From contig CM031869.1 of the NCBI GenBank assembly GCA_018697195.1, positions 17,186,411 to 17,250,410 of the forward strand: DNA of 64,000 bases. Reading direction: 5' to 3'. Made by a program: the position numbers and the translations under genes. The stretch's first letter is position 1; each line of letters begins with the position of its first letter. Under the pieces are notes generated by a model that made no database searches, was not told where the DNA came from, and saw only the letters and a list, made by a program, of their open reading frames with translations. This document shows positions 40,896 through 52,400 of the stretch, piece after piece. The stretch is from Certhia americana. Lineage: Eukaryota; Chordata; Aves; Passeriformes; Certhiidae.

Positions 40896-42729
40896 TGTGG
40901 TGGCTGTCTCATAACTGGGCATCTGGCACGGGAACTCACTTGGCAGCATGTGGAGGACAGGGCTGGCACCGTGGAACCCGATGGCCCCGGATCCTGGCAG
41001 AAGCTGGACTCTTCATGGAATCACAAACTGCTCTGGGTTGGAAGAGACTTCAGAGATCCAGTTCCAGGGATGCCTTCCACTGTCCCAGGCTGCTCCAAGC
41101 CCTGTGCAGCCTGGCCTTGGACACTTCCAAGGATGGGAATTTATGCCTCTCCTTGCAGTCTGTGTTCTCCCATCATTTTCCCGGTGGCTGTTCCCAGCCT
41201 GGCCCTGCTGGCAGCCCTGGGAGTGGCTGAGGGCTGTCAGAAGCTGCTGCCTGGTGCTTGGCACGGGAGCCTCAGAGCCAGGGCCCAGTGCTGTCTGCAA
41301 CAGCTCCAGCCCCGTGCACTTCATGGACTACCCTGAGCAGGACCCACACGGATCGAGCCCAGAGCCTGCTCAGGACAGCCTGGCCTCGCTGTTCCTGTCT
41401 CTTTTTTTCAGCTCGGATCCAAGGGAAGGGGCACAGCTGGAGCTGCACTGTGCAGGCTGAGGCGGGGCCTTCCCGCAGGTGTTGCCCCGCAGCAGAATCA
41501 CCTCGCTGTGTCAGCCGCCCGTGCTCCAGGAGGAGCCTCTCCCTCCTGAGGGAACTCAGCTGCACCAAGCCCTTCTGCTGTTGCTCTGCAAAATGATAAT
41601 GGAGTTACCCCGGCTCCATTGGGCGCTGCCTTCCCTTCCCATGCAGAGAGCTTTCCTGGCAAAACTTCTCCAGGATTTCCACTGACCTTGGGGGAGTTCA
41701 GACTCGAGCACATAAAGGAAAAAAGGTCAGCAAACAATGCACAGGTGGTTTCTATCTACAGTGGGAGTTCCACCAGCGAGTCCTGCGTGGCTGCAGTCTG
41801 TCCATGAGCTTTAGCCTGGCCACCATCACCTTGGGGTGGTGGCAGCTGAAGGCAGCAGCCAGGAGCCAGCCTGTGGAGTAGCCAGCCTGGCCACAGCTGC
41901 TCTCCTGGTGCTGGGTTTATCCCTCTTCTGTATCCCGTAGCACTGGGATGTTCATTGGGGAGGAGCTGTCCTGGCCCATAGCAGTTCTGCTGGCTTTGGG
42001 GTGTGACAGCAGCACAGCTGGTGGCAGCCAGTGCTGAGCAGCACTGGTGCTGCCCCCAGGCTTCCTCAGTCCTGCTCCAGCCCCAGCGGGTGGGCTGGAG
42101 GGACAAGAAAACGTGAGGGGACCCGGTTGGCCAGGGAGGTGTCACACACTGTGACACCGTGCTCGGCCCAAGCACCAGGACAGCAGCCAAAGAGGTGGCT
42201 CAGAGCCTGGCTGGTGCTCGTGGGAGATGCAGAGTGTTTGCATTTGCATCCCTTGGGGTTTAAGTTGGGTTGGGTTTTTTCTCACCTCTCTCCCTGCTCA
42301 GGCTGGGGAGCGAGTGTGTGACGGTGCCACCCGGGCTGTGACAGGGTTGTGCAATGTTGCCTCAGCTCAACTCTGGTGCTAAATCCAGGCCCAGGACTGG
42401 CCTGACCCCGCTGCACGGGGGGTCAGCCACATCTGTGACTGCAGCTGAGAGCAGCCCGGGGGCACGGGGCAGTGTCACCAGCACGGCCGGGACAGAGCTA
42501 CAGAGCTCCCAGAGCAGGAAAAGTTTGCCGAGGGTTTGTGCTGAGCTGCCTCTCCCACAGCACCGGGTTCAGGCAGAGCACACCTGGAAGAAATCCAGCG
42601 TGTCTCCGTGGCTGGCAGCCCAGGAGGAGTACGCTTAGAGGTACTGACACCTTAGCGGTGCACAAAGGACGAGGGAGCAGTGCGGGAGGCAACAGAGACA
42701 CTGGCAGGGCACGTGCACTTGAATATTTT
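40896..42729. other. Convergent intergenic region PAIP2 / SLC23A1
   Basis: PAIP2 (+) and SLC23A1 (-) are tail to tail here. Apart from one CR1 fragment I recognise nothing coding. Base composition shifts from AT-rich to GC-rich across this interval. Confidence 0.5.
41018..41145 (-). mobile_element. CR1 LINE fragment, antisense
   Basis: The sequence matches the reverse complement of the CR1 3' region: GAATCACA, then GGGTTGGAAGAGACTTCAGA, a CTTCCACTGTCCCAGGCTGCTCCAAGCCC-like core, and GGCCTTGGACACTTCC. It lies between PAIP2 and SLC23A1. Edges are approximate. Confidence 0.85.
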
Positions 42730-43141
42730 ATCATTTTTAATGTATCATCTTAAATTAAGCTTCGTAACGCCGGTATGGACACTGCCCCACGCAGAGCCCG
42801 TGCCAGCCGCTGGGTCACCGTGCTGGAGTCGAGGGCACAGCCTGAAAATACGTGGCCCCAGGTGGGAGTTGGTGGCCCCGGGGCTCTGGCTGGCTCCGAT
42901 GCGGCTGACGGGCTTCAGCAGGCGAGTCTCAGCCGGCTAAAGCTTCAGGTGGAGCATGGCACGGGGTGGCGGTCCCCAGGCTGTACCCCGGAGCTCGGGG
43001 TGTCCCCCAAGAGCAGCGTTGTGTTTCCTTAGCCCCGCGTTCGAGCCGAGCACCAGCAGCCTTGGCTTTGGCCTCCCCCCCTGGGAGCTCGGCTCGGCTC
43101 CTCCGGCGCTGGGGCGGCACCTCCCGGGACCCTCCCCTCGC
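42730..43141 (-). other. SLC23A1: SLC23A1 3'UTR
   Basis: On the - strand an ATTAAA polyadenylation signal (complement of TTTAAT at 42736-42741) follows the stop codon at 43142-43144 by about 400 bases. No nearer AATAAA is seen. The UTR end is set from this signal. Confidence 0.5.
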
Positions 43142-46100
43142 TCAGACCTTGGTGCACACCGAGCCCCCGTCCGTGCCGTCCGCTCCCTCTGCGGCCGCCG
43201 TGCCCCTGCCCCTCTCCCGGGCCCTGAACCCGGTGAACACCGGGCAGATGGGCACGTTCCTCAGCCAGCGGCTCCTCCGCACCGCGCCCATGCCGAAGGG
43301 GAAGTCGTAGCTCCTCAGGCTGGCGCTGCTCGTGCTGTCCGAGTGCGCTCCTGCCTTCCACTGCACCAGCCCTCGCTCCTCCTGTGTCCCTGCAGGGACA
43401 TCGGGTGTCACCCCCGGCCCTGCCATCCCATCCCCTCCCCTCTGGCAGCTCTAAATCAAAAGGAATCTGCCCCAGTTCCGCTGCTTCCCCCTCCCCGGCC
43501 CGTGTGCTGCAGTTACCAGGGATGGTGTTGTCCAGGACGAAGGCAATGGTCCCCCCGACGAACATCTCCGTGGTCAGCAGCACCGTCAGGATCTGGTCCA
43601 GCTCGGGGACACCTGCGAGAGCGTGGGACGGAGCCAGGGGTGCTGTGAGGAGCCGGATTTCCCCGCTACTCTCCCGGGGTGGGCGAGTGTCAGGAGATGT
43701 GCTCTCCTCTCTCCCCAAACTCCCCAAATTGCAGCTCTTCGTGACGGGCGGTACCTGTGTTAATGGCCCCGGGGTGGGAATCCAGGTAATTCGGCAGCGT
43801 CAGCCCGAAAAACATAGCAAAGCCCAGCACGAAGAGGTTTCGGGAGGAGTTCATGTCGACGAACTGCAGGTTGGAGAGGCCGACGGCCGTGATCATTCCT
43901 GCCGGCAGAGACGCGGCGATGCAGGTGGAGGTGTCCGCGCTGGGCCGGGCATCGGGGCTGCCCCAGCCGCGGTGCGGATGAGAGGATCCCCCGTTCCCCC
44001 CAAACCCACCCTGCACCCTTGGGCTCACCAGCCCCGAAGCTGCGGGGATGTGGCCCAGGGCTGCCAAGAGCAGTGCTCCGGGTTTGGGGGAGACAGTTAC
44101 CGAATAAGGTGCAGAACATCCCGCCGAGTACGGGGTCGGGCAGGGAAGCGAAGAGCGCCGTGAATTTGCCGATGGTCCCCAGCAGGAGCATGATCCCAGC
44201 GCCGTACTGGATTACCCTCCTGCTCCCCACCTGCACAGAGACACAGGCAGCAGGTGACAGTGCCCGTGCTCCCCGGCCCAACCGGGACCCCTCCCCGGCC
44301 CCGGTACCTTGGTGATGCCCAGGACGCCGATGTTGGGGCTGGAGGACGTGGAGCCATTGCCGGTTCCCAACAGCCCCGCGATGATGCAGGAGATGCCCTC
44401 GGTGAAAATGCCCCTGGGGAGCAGCACGGTCGGGCCGGTGCCCATCCCGCTCTCCTGCAGCAACCCTGACCGGTCTCCAGGGATGCCGCGGTGGGAATGA
44501 GGTACCGTGGAGGGGGGAACAGCCGGCTGTACCTGTTAATGGCGTGCACAGGGGGCGGGGGCGCTCCTGCTAGCCGGGCACAGGAGTAGTAGTCCCCGAT
44601 GGACTCGATGATGCCCGCCAGCGTGGCGCTGAACATGCCCAGCACGGCTGCTGAGGTCACCGTGGGCAGCCCCCACTGGCCTATTCGGGGGCAGAGCAGG
44701 TCAGGGTTGGGGACACCCCAGGATCCCCCATCCGGTGCTCACAGGTGCAACTTTGGGCCCCTCTGGGTGTTCCTCAGCCCTAGGTCCCCACAACCCCAGA
44801 GCAAAGGGACATCAGGGCACTCACAGGGGTAGGGGACGCGGAACCAGGGTGCCACTGACAGGATCTCCCCACGGGCATCTGTCCTGGCCTTGTATCCGTA
44901 CTCCTCGGGGTTGCTGGGGAAGACTCCGGTGCGGGTCAGCACGTAGCAGATCAGCCACACCAGCATGATGGCCAGGATGATCTGCGGGGCACACACCGGG
45001 TCCCTCCCGCACCGCTCCCGAACCCACGTGTGGGTAAAGGGGGGAATTTGGGGCCGCCCTGAGATGCTCTCAGCCAGTCCCTACCGGGAACATCTTGAAA
45101 ATCTGGATGCGGAGCAGGACAAAGCCGTGGCCTCGCCGGTAGCCGGGCAGGCAGATGGCGACCTGCCGCAGGTACTGGGCAAACAGGACAATCAGGAAGA
45201 TGGTCCTGGGGGGAAAGACAGACGGGAATCCCTCATGCCCCTGCCATCTTCCTGGCTCCGTGTTGGACACCCCTGCCCTCCTGTCCCCTGTGTCCCCATG
45301 CCATACAGCACAGAGATGCCCCAGTGGGAGCCAGCCCGGTCACCAGCTGCCTGGAAAACGGAGAGTCCGATGAGGGACACGGTGGGGGTGACAGTCAGTG
45401 GCCCGATGTAGCTGAGCAGTGCCCCGGGGAGCCCCAGCAGCCCGATGACCACTTCCACCAGGCTGGACACCATGATGGCCCCCTGGATCTGCAGGGCATG
45501 GAGAGGTGCAGGAGAGGGCGTCAGCAGCCTGCCAGGGAGTCTGGGTGCCGCGGGGGTGGTGACAGACAGGATGGTGGCAGGATGTACCTCTCTCATGCGG
45601 GGCTGCCAGATGTGGGACGTGTTGAGCGGCAGTGACCAGTTGCCGTAGATCTGCTCTGGGGATGAAGGGTGGTGAGGCGGTCCCGGGGCCGGGGAGCAGC
45701 CGGGTACCCCCTACAGACCCCTGCCCTCACCTTCAGGTGGGCATCGCCACTTCTCCAGGGCCAGGATGGACTTGGCAGGGACAAGGAAGGCCAGCGCGCT
45801 CGCCTGGAAGAGGGGCAGCCTGGGGGGACAGAGGGATGCCTGCACCCGGGCCCGGGGCTGGGCGGGGGGCCCACCGGGGGCCGCGGCTCTACCTGATGCC
45901 CACGGTGGTCTGGATGAGGGTGGTGATGCCCACGCAGGTGAAGATGGTGCCGATGAGGTAGCTGACGGTGAGCTGGTCCTTGCCCACGCACAGGCTCTCG
46001 GCCAGCAGGAAGGGGACGGCGATGGTGCCGCTGAAGCAGGTCAGGTAGTGCTGGGGGGCGAGGGGGGGGCTCAGTGGGGTGCCCCGCATTGCAGGGAATG

Positions 46101-47004
46101 GGGATTTGGGGTCTGCCATTTTCCAGGCTGTACCTGGAAGCCGAGCAGGATGCAGAGGTACCAGGGGGGCACGTCCTCGATCTTGTAGAGCATGTCCACC
46201 TCCGGCCGGGGGGGCCTGCTACCCGCCCCAGGGTCCTGCTGTGGGGGCACAGCTCAGACTGTTTCACCCTGGGCTGCGTGCAGGGATGGGGACACCACCC
46301 TGCCCCATGGGAGCCCCCGTGCCCGCAGGGATGGGAGGGGTCCCGGCTGGCCGGTCTCTATCCGCAGGTGTGTCATGGATGGATTTGGCGTGTGGTGCTG
46401 CCCGCAGATGCCCCGGTACTCACCCTGCCCGCTGCAGGCAGCTCCTTCCCAGGGGTGTGCGGGGAGCCCGCGGGGGCCAGAGCCAAGTTCCCATTCTGGC
46501 AGTGAGGACGAGGGGGAAGCTGTGTCAGTGTGGTCCCAGGTATCCCACGGGAAAGGGGCTGGGCTCTGCTCTGAGGGACGCGGGTGACACCGGGCCATGG
46601 CCCAGCATGTTTCCCGTCAGTCCCACCCGGTGCTCGCTCTGACCCCCGAGAGGCATCTAGGCTCCCAAACCCACTGATCTCTACGTGGTGTTTTGCTCCT
46701 GGAAAGTGTGGAGGGGGATCCCTCCTGCAGGTGACGGGAAAGGCGGCACAGCCAGTCCCAGCCGCAGCATTCCCTCGTGTCCCCTTAGTCCCGGGATTCA
46801 CCGCAGTCCCCAGGCTCACCCCGGCCTCTGCCAGCCCCAGCAGGGCATCCTGACCCTGAGCTGGCCATCGCTGGGGTCACTGTCCCTGGCCACAACCTCC
46901 CTCCCCACCGCCCTGGGACGACACCGAGGAAGGGAAGGGATGGGGACAGGGACGGCGCCTGCATTCACCTGGGGCTGAGCCAGGTCTCCCGAGCGGGTCC
47001 CCAT
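43142..47004 (-). CDS. SLC23A1: Sodium-dependent vitamin C transporter 1 (SVCT1)
   Basis: SVCT1 is a Na+-coupled ascorbate carrier of the NCS2/NAT family in the epithelial plasma membrane. Coding exons, from the 5' end on the - strand, are 47004-46969, 46495-46424, 46238-46134, 46050-45893, 45819-45731, 45655-45588, 45488-45307, 45205-45085, 44981-44825, 44680-44533, 44413-44308, 44230-44101, 43898-43755, 43612-43517 and 43389-43142. All phases agree, giving 619 residues (human about 598). Family marks are QH in the first helix (71-72), the NAT signature [10 protein letters not shown] (405-414), lumenal sequons N159-W-S and N165-T-S, and many hydrophobic helices. The C-terminus is SVCTKV, as in human. 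The first two exons ([12 protein letters not shown], then NGNLALAP...) are poorly conserved, so the start rests on splice sites and phase alone. Confidence 0.95.
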
Positions 47005-47159
47005 CCTCCGGCGACGTGTCCCCGGCAGCGATGTCCCTGCTCGGGGCGGTTTTATGGTCGTGGGAAGGACTTTAGTCACCGGCCGGGCGGTGGCGGTGGC
47101 AGGGACGGCAGGAGGGAGGGTGGCCATTGGCTGGGGGTTGTGAAACCGGCGAGCGCAGC

Positions 47160-47441
47160 CCCGGCACGGATCAGCCATTAACTCCTTTAATTGGGGCTGC
47201 ACCCGCCCGGAGCAGCGCCGTGGTGAAACATTAGAGCCCGTGAGTTACAGAGTAATTCCCAGCTCGCCCGGACGGAGTCCGCGCTGCCTCCGGCACGGCC
47301 GGACCGGGCGTCGAGCGACAGCGGCGACATCGGTGACAGGCGACACCGGGAAGGCACCCACCTCCCGGCACGTGTCGGCTCCCGCTGGGGACGAAGTCGG
47401 CTCCGAAGGTCACCGGGGCATTAAGCATTAACCGTGCCGGG
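47160..47441 (-). other. MZB1 3'UTR / SLC23A1 upstream region
   Basis: The MZB1 stop (47442) and the SLC23A1 start (47004) are only 437 bases apart on the same strand. The sole polyadenylation-like signal seen between them is ATTAAA (complement of 47186-47191). That puts the MZB1 cleavage site within about 180 bases of the SLC23A1 start codon, so the SLC23A1 leader and core promoter must overlap or abut it. Confidence 0.5.
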
Positions 47442-48476
47442 CTACAGCTCGTTCTGCCGGGCCTTGGGGGGGTCCGGGCGCTCCTTGTGGCCGGCACAGG
47501 GTCCCTTGTCCCCGTGGCACAGCAGCTGCCGCAGCGCGGCCGGGCCCCGCCGGTGCGCGCCGTAGATGAGCGCCTCGCCCTGCTCGCCCACGTAGCCGTG
47601 ACACAGCTTGGAGAGCCTGCGAGGAGCCGCGGTGGTCACCCGGCGGCGAGGGGACGGGGCCCGGTCCCCCTGCACCGCCAAACCCCGACTCACCTGCGGG
47701 GCCAGGGTCCCCCCGACACCAGCACACTCAGGGGCTGCTGCCTCGGCAGCCCCGGCCCCGACAGCCGCTTCTCCCCGTCCAGCTCCAGCACCCCGTAACT
47801 GCGGGGAGAGGGGAGTCAGAGGGAAAATGACCGCTGGGGACACCCCTGTCCCAGGGGACACCTCCATCCCGGGGATAACCCGCTCACCTCTCCCAGTCCT
47901 GTGAACAGCTCCTCTCCAGCACCTCTATGTAGTCCGACTCCTTCAGAGCCTTCTTGCCCACCTTCCTTTCTGCCCTGCGCAGCTGTTCCTCAATCTGGGG
48001 TGAAAAAAGGCAGAACCCGGGCAGTGAGGGTGGCAGCCTGTCCATGACCCTGCTCCCGAGCGGGGCCGGGGTCTGCAACCCCTGCTGTGCGGCCCCGGCA
48101 GTGGAAGCACATCTGCATGGGTTAGAGGGTCCATGAGGAGCCCCAAAAGGCGTTTTTCAGGTGCCGATGGAGAATGTCCATCAGTGGCACGCCCCAGAGG
48201 AGCAGCAGCACCTCCCCAGGCTGAAGCCTCCCCACAAGGGTTCTTCTCACTGTCGCTTTTGGGGTGCCGTTTCCCTGTCCCCACCTGGAAGGCGATGGCA
48301 TGGCAGGCGTCACAGCGCAGGGATTCGGGCATGTGGGGTGAGAGCCGCTCCTCGGGGCTGAGCTGGGGAGCGGGGACAGACTGGGACCGGACGGTGGGGC
48401 GGTCCCCGCATGTGTCCTCGGCCCCTGTCCCCCCCAGCAGGCTCAGAACCAGCCACGCTGCCAGCGCCGGCTGCAT
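47442..48476 (-). CDS. MZB1: Marginal zone B and B1 cell-specific protein (pERp1)
   Basis: MZB1 is an ER-resident co-chaperone working with GRP94 and PDI in immunoglobulin assembly and secretion in plasma and marginal-zone B cells. The four exons are 48476-48285, 47994-47888, 47798-47694 and 47616-47442, giving 192 residues (human 189). A signal peptide (MQPALAAWLVLSLLGGTGA) is followed by conserved cysteines: the CDAC pair at C55/C58, C94 (ERSCSQDW), C140 (KLCHGY), C168 and C175. A further cysteine, C23, lies just after the predicted cleavage point. The C-terminus is QNEL, a KDEL-like ER-retrieval variant where human has REEL. Junctions are GT-AG and in phase. The gene lies between PROB1 and SLC23A1 as in human, on the same strand as both. 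Confidence 0.95.
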
Positions 48477-48512
48477 CCTGCCGCGCTCCGAAAATGCGGG
48501 GCAGAGGCGTGG

Positions 48513-48600
48513 GGTGGCTATAAACCCCGGGGGTGGGCTATGAACCCCCGGGGCGGGCTATAAAACCCCCCGGGGGCGGGCTATGAACCCCCGGGGGCTG
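48513..48600. repeat. Four tandem ~21-bp units with TATA(A/G)A and CCCCCGGGGG
   Basis: Four consecutive units read roughly GGGCTATAAACCCCCGGGG; units 1 and 3 have TATAAA, units 2 and 4 have TATGAA. The block lies 37-125 bases upstream of the MZB1 start codon. The TATAAA strings (48519-48524, 48559-48564) are on the + strand, so they point away from MZB1. Their promoter role is uncertain. Confidence 0.75.
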
Positions 48601-49064
48601 GCGAGCGGCGCTGAGGCGCGGCCAGCTTGCACCTGCATCCGGCTGGGGCGGCCGGTCCGACCCGGGTGTCGCGGCAGGAAGAGGAGAGAGGTGCAGGGGG
48701 TGTGCCCGACAGAGTGCCCCCTCTCCAGGAGGTTTTTGCTGTAACTCGGTCCTGTAATACCTGATCCCTTCTCCTCAACCTCAATCCTTCCTGGGATAGC
48801 GTGGACCTGCAGGGGCAGGGGCTGAGTAGGGGTTTGGGATTCAGGGCTGGGATTTGAGGCTCAGGGACGGGATTTGGGGTTAAGGACTGGGGTTTGGGAC
48901 TCATGGTTGTGGCTCACTGATGACTGCAGAGACCCCTCCTGTTCCCAGGGATTGGAATTTATCTGGTGGACACTCCAAGACACAGATGGACTGCAGGTTC
49001 CAAGTGCCTCAGCCCTTGCCTCCCTTTACAGGCCACACAAGCACAGGATGAATAAGGAGACTGA

Positions 49065-49461
49065 AATCTGTTTCAGCATTTTTATTATTATTTTGAGGTG
49101 TCTGTGCTGCAGCATGGTTGAGGGGGCTGGGGGTGGCCCGGCCATCACCCCCCTGTGCTACCCAGCCCGGGTGATCCTTGGGATGGGATTGGCAGGACAG
49201 GGGGAAGCAGGGCCTGCATGGTCCCTTTGCTGGCTGGGGCCCACACCTCCATGTCCCCCTAGGGCTGCCGGGTGCTCACACCAGAAAATACCCTTTTTGT
49301 CCCCGTTTCCATGAGAAATCAGTGAAGTCCAACCAGTCCCCGCTACCCCTCGGCGCTTTGCCAGCTCAGTTGTGGGCAGGGGGGCTCTCCCGTGCCAGGG
49401 ATGATGCCGACTTTGGGCTAAGCCCAGCAATGGGAAGGGACAGCCCAGTGGGGCAATCCCA
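49065..49461 (-). other. PROB1: PROB1 3'UTR
   Basis: On the - strand the stop TGA (49464-49462) is followed, about 375 bases on, by an AATAAA signal (complement of TTTATT at 49081-49086) inside an AATAATAATAAAA run. The end coordinate is inferred from that signal. Confidence 0.6.
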
Positions 49462-52400
49462 TCACATCCGGAGCAGCGACCCCTCGGGCGCGGCAGGGCT
49501 GGAGTGGGCCGGGGGCTGCTCGGGGCCGGGGCTGGCCCGCATCCCCGTGGGGATGTAGTACAGGCTCTCCAGGTAGCCGCAGTCGGGACCCCCGGCAGGG
49601 GACGGCCCCTCGCCCTTGGGAGCAGAGCCGGGCGTCCCGGGGTTGTCGGCAGCCGGCAGCGAGGGGTGCGGCGGTGAGGGGGCGGAGGGCGGCGGTGCCG
49701 GGAGCCCCGGGAAGCCACCGTAGGATGCGTAGGGTGGGCCATAGACCCCCGGGGCCATGACCAGGGGGTTGAAAGGTGCCTGGTAGAGCCCGGTGTGTGA
49801 TGCCACCGGTGGGACCAGGACCTCCAGGTACTGCCCGGTCTCGGGGTCGTAGAGCGTTTTCATCTGGGGCTGCCGCGGTGCTTCCATGTAGTAACACTTC
49901 CCGCTGCTGGGATCCACGAGCATCCTCCGCTGGGCGGGCAGCGGGGCGGAGAAGGGCTTGGAGGGGCTTTGCCTGCTCCTCCCACTCGGCGAGGGGCCGT
50001 CGGTCCTCCGGAGGAAATGAGGAACATCCTCAAGGTGGGGCTGGGCTGGGGGCTCCACTGCAGCCGGGCCCTCGGGGGGTCGGGGCAGGGGGGCCTCAGG
50101 GCTGGGCTTGCTCCAGGGCACTTCCCCCCCAGGAACGGCATAGGCACCGGGTCCCAGCAGAGCGCTGCCTGGGCTGGGGACAAAAGGGGATCCAAAGAAA
50201 GAGCTGGCCATGCTGGAGACTGATGGATGCCCAAGGGAAGTGGGGACTGGGTTGCTGACCAAGGGGGGCCCAAAGGATGAGCTGCCTGGGTTGGGGACCA
50301 AGGGGTTCCCAAAGGATGCACTGGATGGATTTGGAACCAAGGGGTTCCCAAAGGATGCACTGGATGGATTGGGGACCAAGGGGTTCCCAAAGGACGCACT
50401 GGATGGATTTGGAACCAAGGGGTTCCCAAAGGACGCACTGGATGGATTGGGGACCAAGGGGCTCCCAAAGGATGCACTGGATGGATTGGGGACCAAGGAG
50501 CTCCCAAAGGATNNNNNNNNNNGCTCCCAAAGGATGCACTGGATGGATTGGGGACTAAAGGGCTCCCAAAAGATGTGCTGCACATGTTGGGGCCCAGAGG
50601 GGCCCCAAAAGACTTATTGGAGTTGGAAACCAAGGGGGTCCCAAATGATGTGCTGGCCAGGCTGGGGACTGATGGGAAGCCAAAGGAGCTGGTCACACTG
50701 GTGACCATGGAGGTCCCAAAGGATGCACTGGCTGGGTTGGGGACCGAGGACAGCTTCGGCACCAGCATGGATTTGGGAGCTCTCTCGGGGATAGCCAAGT
50801 AGTTGGAGTTCTCAGCCGGGGCAGCAGGCGGATAGGGCTCTGTAGCCGCCGGCCACTGCGGCGACTGCTCCCAGGCCTCTCTCTGCTCCGGCAGCCGCCC
50901 AGGGGGGCCTCCGCTGCTGTCTCCGGCTCGGAGCGGAGCGGCGGGGCCGGTGCCACCGGCAGATTCCCCGCTGCTCACCGACACCCGCCGGCCGCCGGGC
51001 TGCTGCTGCCTCTGCTCGCTGGCTCGGGGCTCTGCCGCGCTCCTCGCCGCCGGCTCCGCAGGCCGGGGCCGGCCGCTGCTGCCGCCCGGGGCTCCGGCTC
51101 GGGGGTCCCGGCTGTCACCGCCGCTGTGCCGCTGCCCCAGCGACTCCGGCCCCTCGGCAGCGGGGAGCGCTCCGGTGCTGCCACGGACCTCCTTCCCCTC
51201 CGCGGGACTCGTCGGTGGCGGCGGCAGGAGAACCGTCTTCTCTGCCCGCAGTACCGCGCTGCTCTGAGCCGGGGAGCTCTCCGTGGCCACCGGGGCGGGC
51301 CGGCCCACCAGGACGTGCAGATGGGTCTCCACGTGTGGCACCCGCGGTGGCACCCTGAGCTCGCTCCGCTCCCGGCGCGGGGGCGATGCCGGCGGCTCCT
51401 CGGTGGGGGCCGCTCCCCTCCGCGTGGCCTGGACCCTGGTGATGTTGATGGGGGAGCTGTGGGAGGGTGCGGCCCGGCTGCCGGGGGGCTTTGCGGGCCC
51501 CTCGGCACACGCTGGGGCTGGCTCTCGGCCGGGGGCTGCCGGCACCTCCTCGCCCGCCGGTTCCGGCGCTGGCTCCCGGCGGACCGAGGTGCAGTGGATG
51601 ACCAGAGGGGTGGCCGGGGGCGGCTCCCCGCTGCTCGCCGGTGCTACGGCACCGCGGGAGGCGCCGGCAGTCCCGAACTTGAGGCTGTAGCTGCTCTTCA
51701 CCAGCTTGCGCACGTCCCGGGGCTGCGGGACGCGCCCCTTCCCCTTCTCTTCTGGCTTGGGGGGGAGGGGTGGCGGGGACCCCCGGGGTGCCGGGATACC
51801 GGGGCTGGGAGGCCGGCGGGGCACTGCTGGTGGCTTCTCTGGCTGCCTCTGAGGGAGCGTCCTCGCCTCCTGCGCCCGGGAGGAGGCGAAGGGGCGGCGC
51901 GGAGGGGTGGCGGGGAGTGCCCGGCTCTCGGCCTTGAAGGGAAGGGTTTGGGAATGGATGGGGCCGATGGCTCGCTCCTTCAAGCTGGGCCACGGTCTCG
52001 GCGCTCTCGCAAACCGGGGTGCGACATCCAGCACCTTCCCCACCCCAGGTTGGGCTTCGAACAAGGCGCGGGCTCGCTGGTAGCAGATCCTCTCCGACGT
52101 GTGCTCCTCTGCGGCCGCGGGCAGCCAGCCGCCTTCCAGCACCTCCTGGTACTTCATCCTCTGGTTGAGCTCGTTGAACGTCTTCCTCAGGTTGCAGACA
52201 GTCTCCCTCGTCGCCTCGCTGAGCACCACGCCCTTGGTGGGGTGTGTGGTGGTGGTGGTGCTCCCCGCGGCCGCCGTGGCCACCGGCATCCCGCCGCCCC
52301 GCAGGTCCTCGGCCGAGAAGCTGCAGTCCGAGCGGGACAGCGAGCTGGACTTGCCCTCCAGACCATCCCCCAGCAGGTCGGTGCCGGCGGAGGACGGCCC

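Noticed and set aside
49860..50512. Continuation of the PROB1 frame beyond the N gap
   Set aside because: After the gap this frame reads the repeat out of phase (PIHPVHPLG-like). The other frame keeps the SFG...PNPSSA repeat and the DUF4585-like end, so it is the real one.
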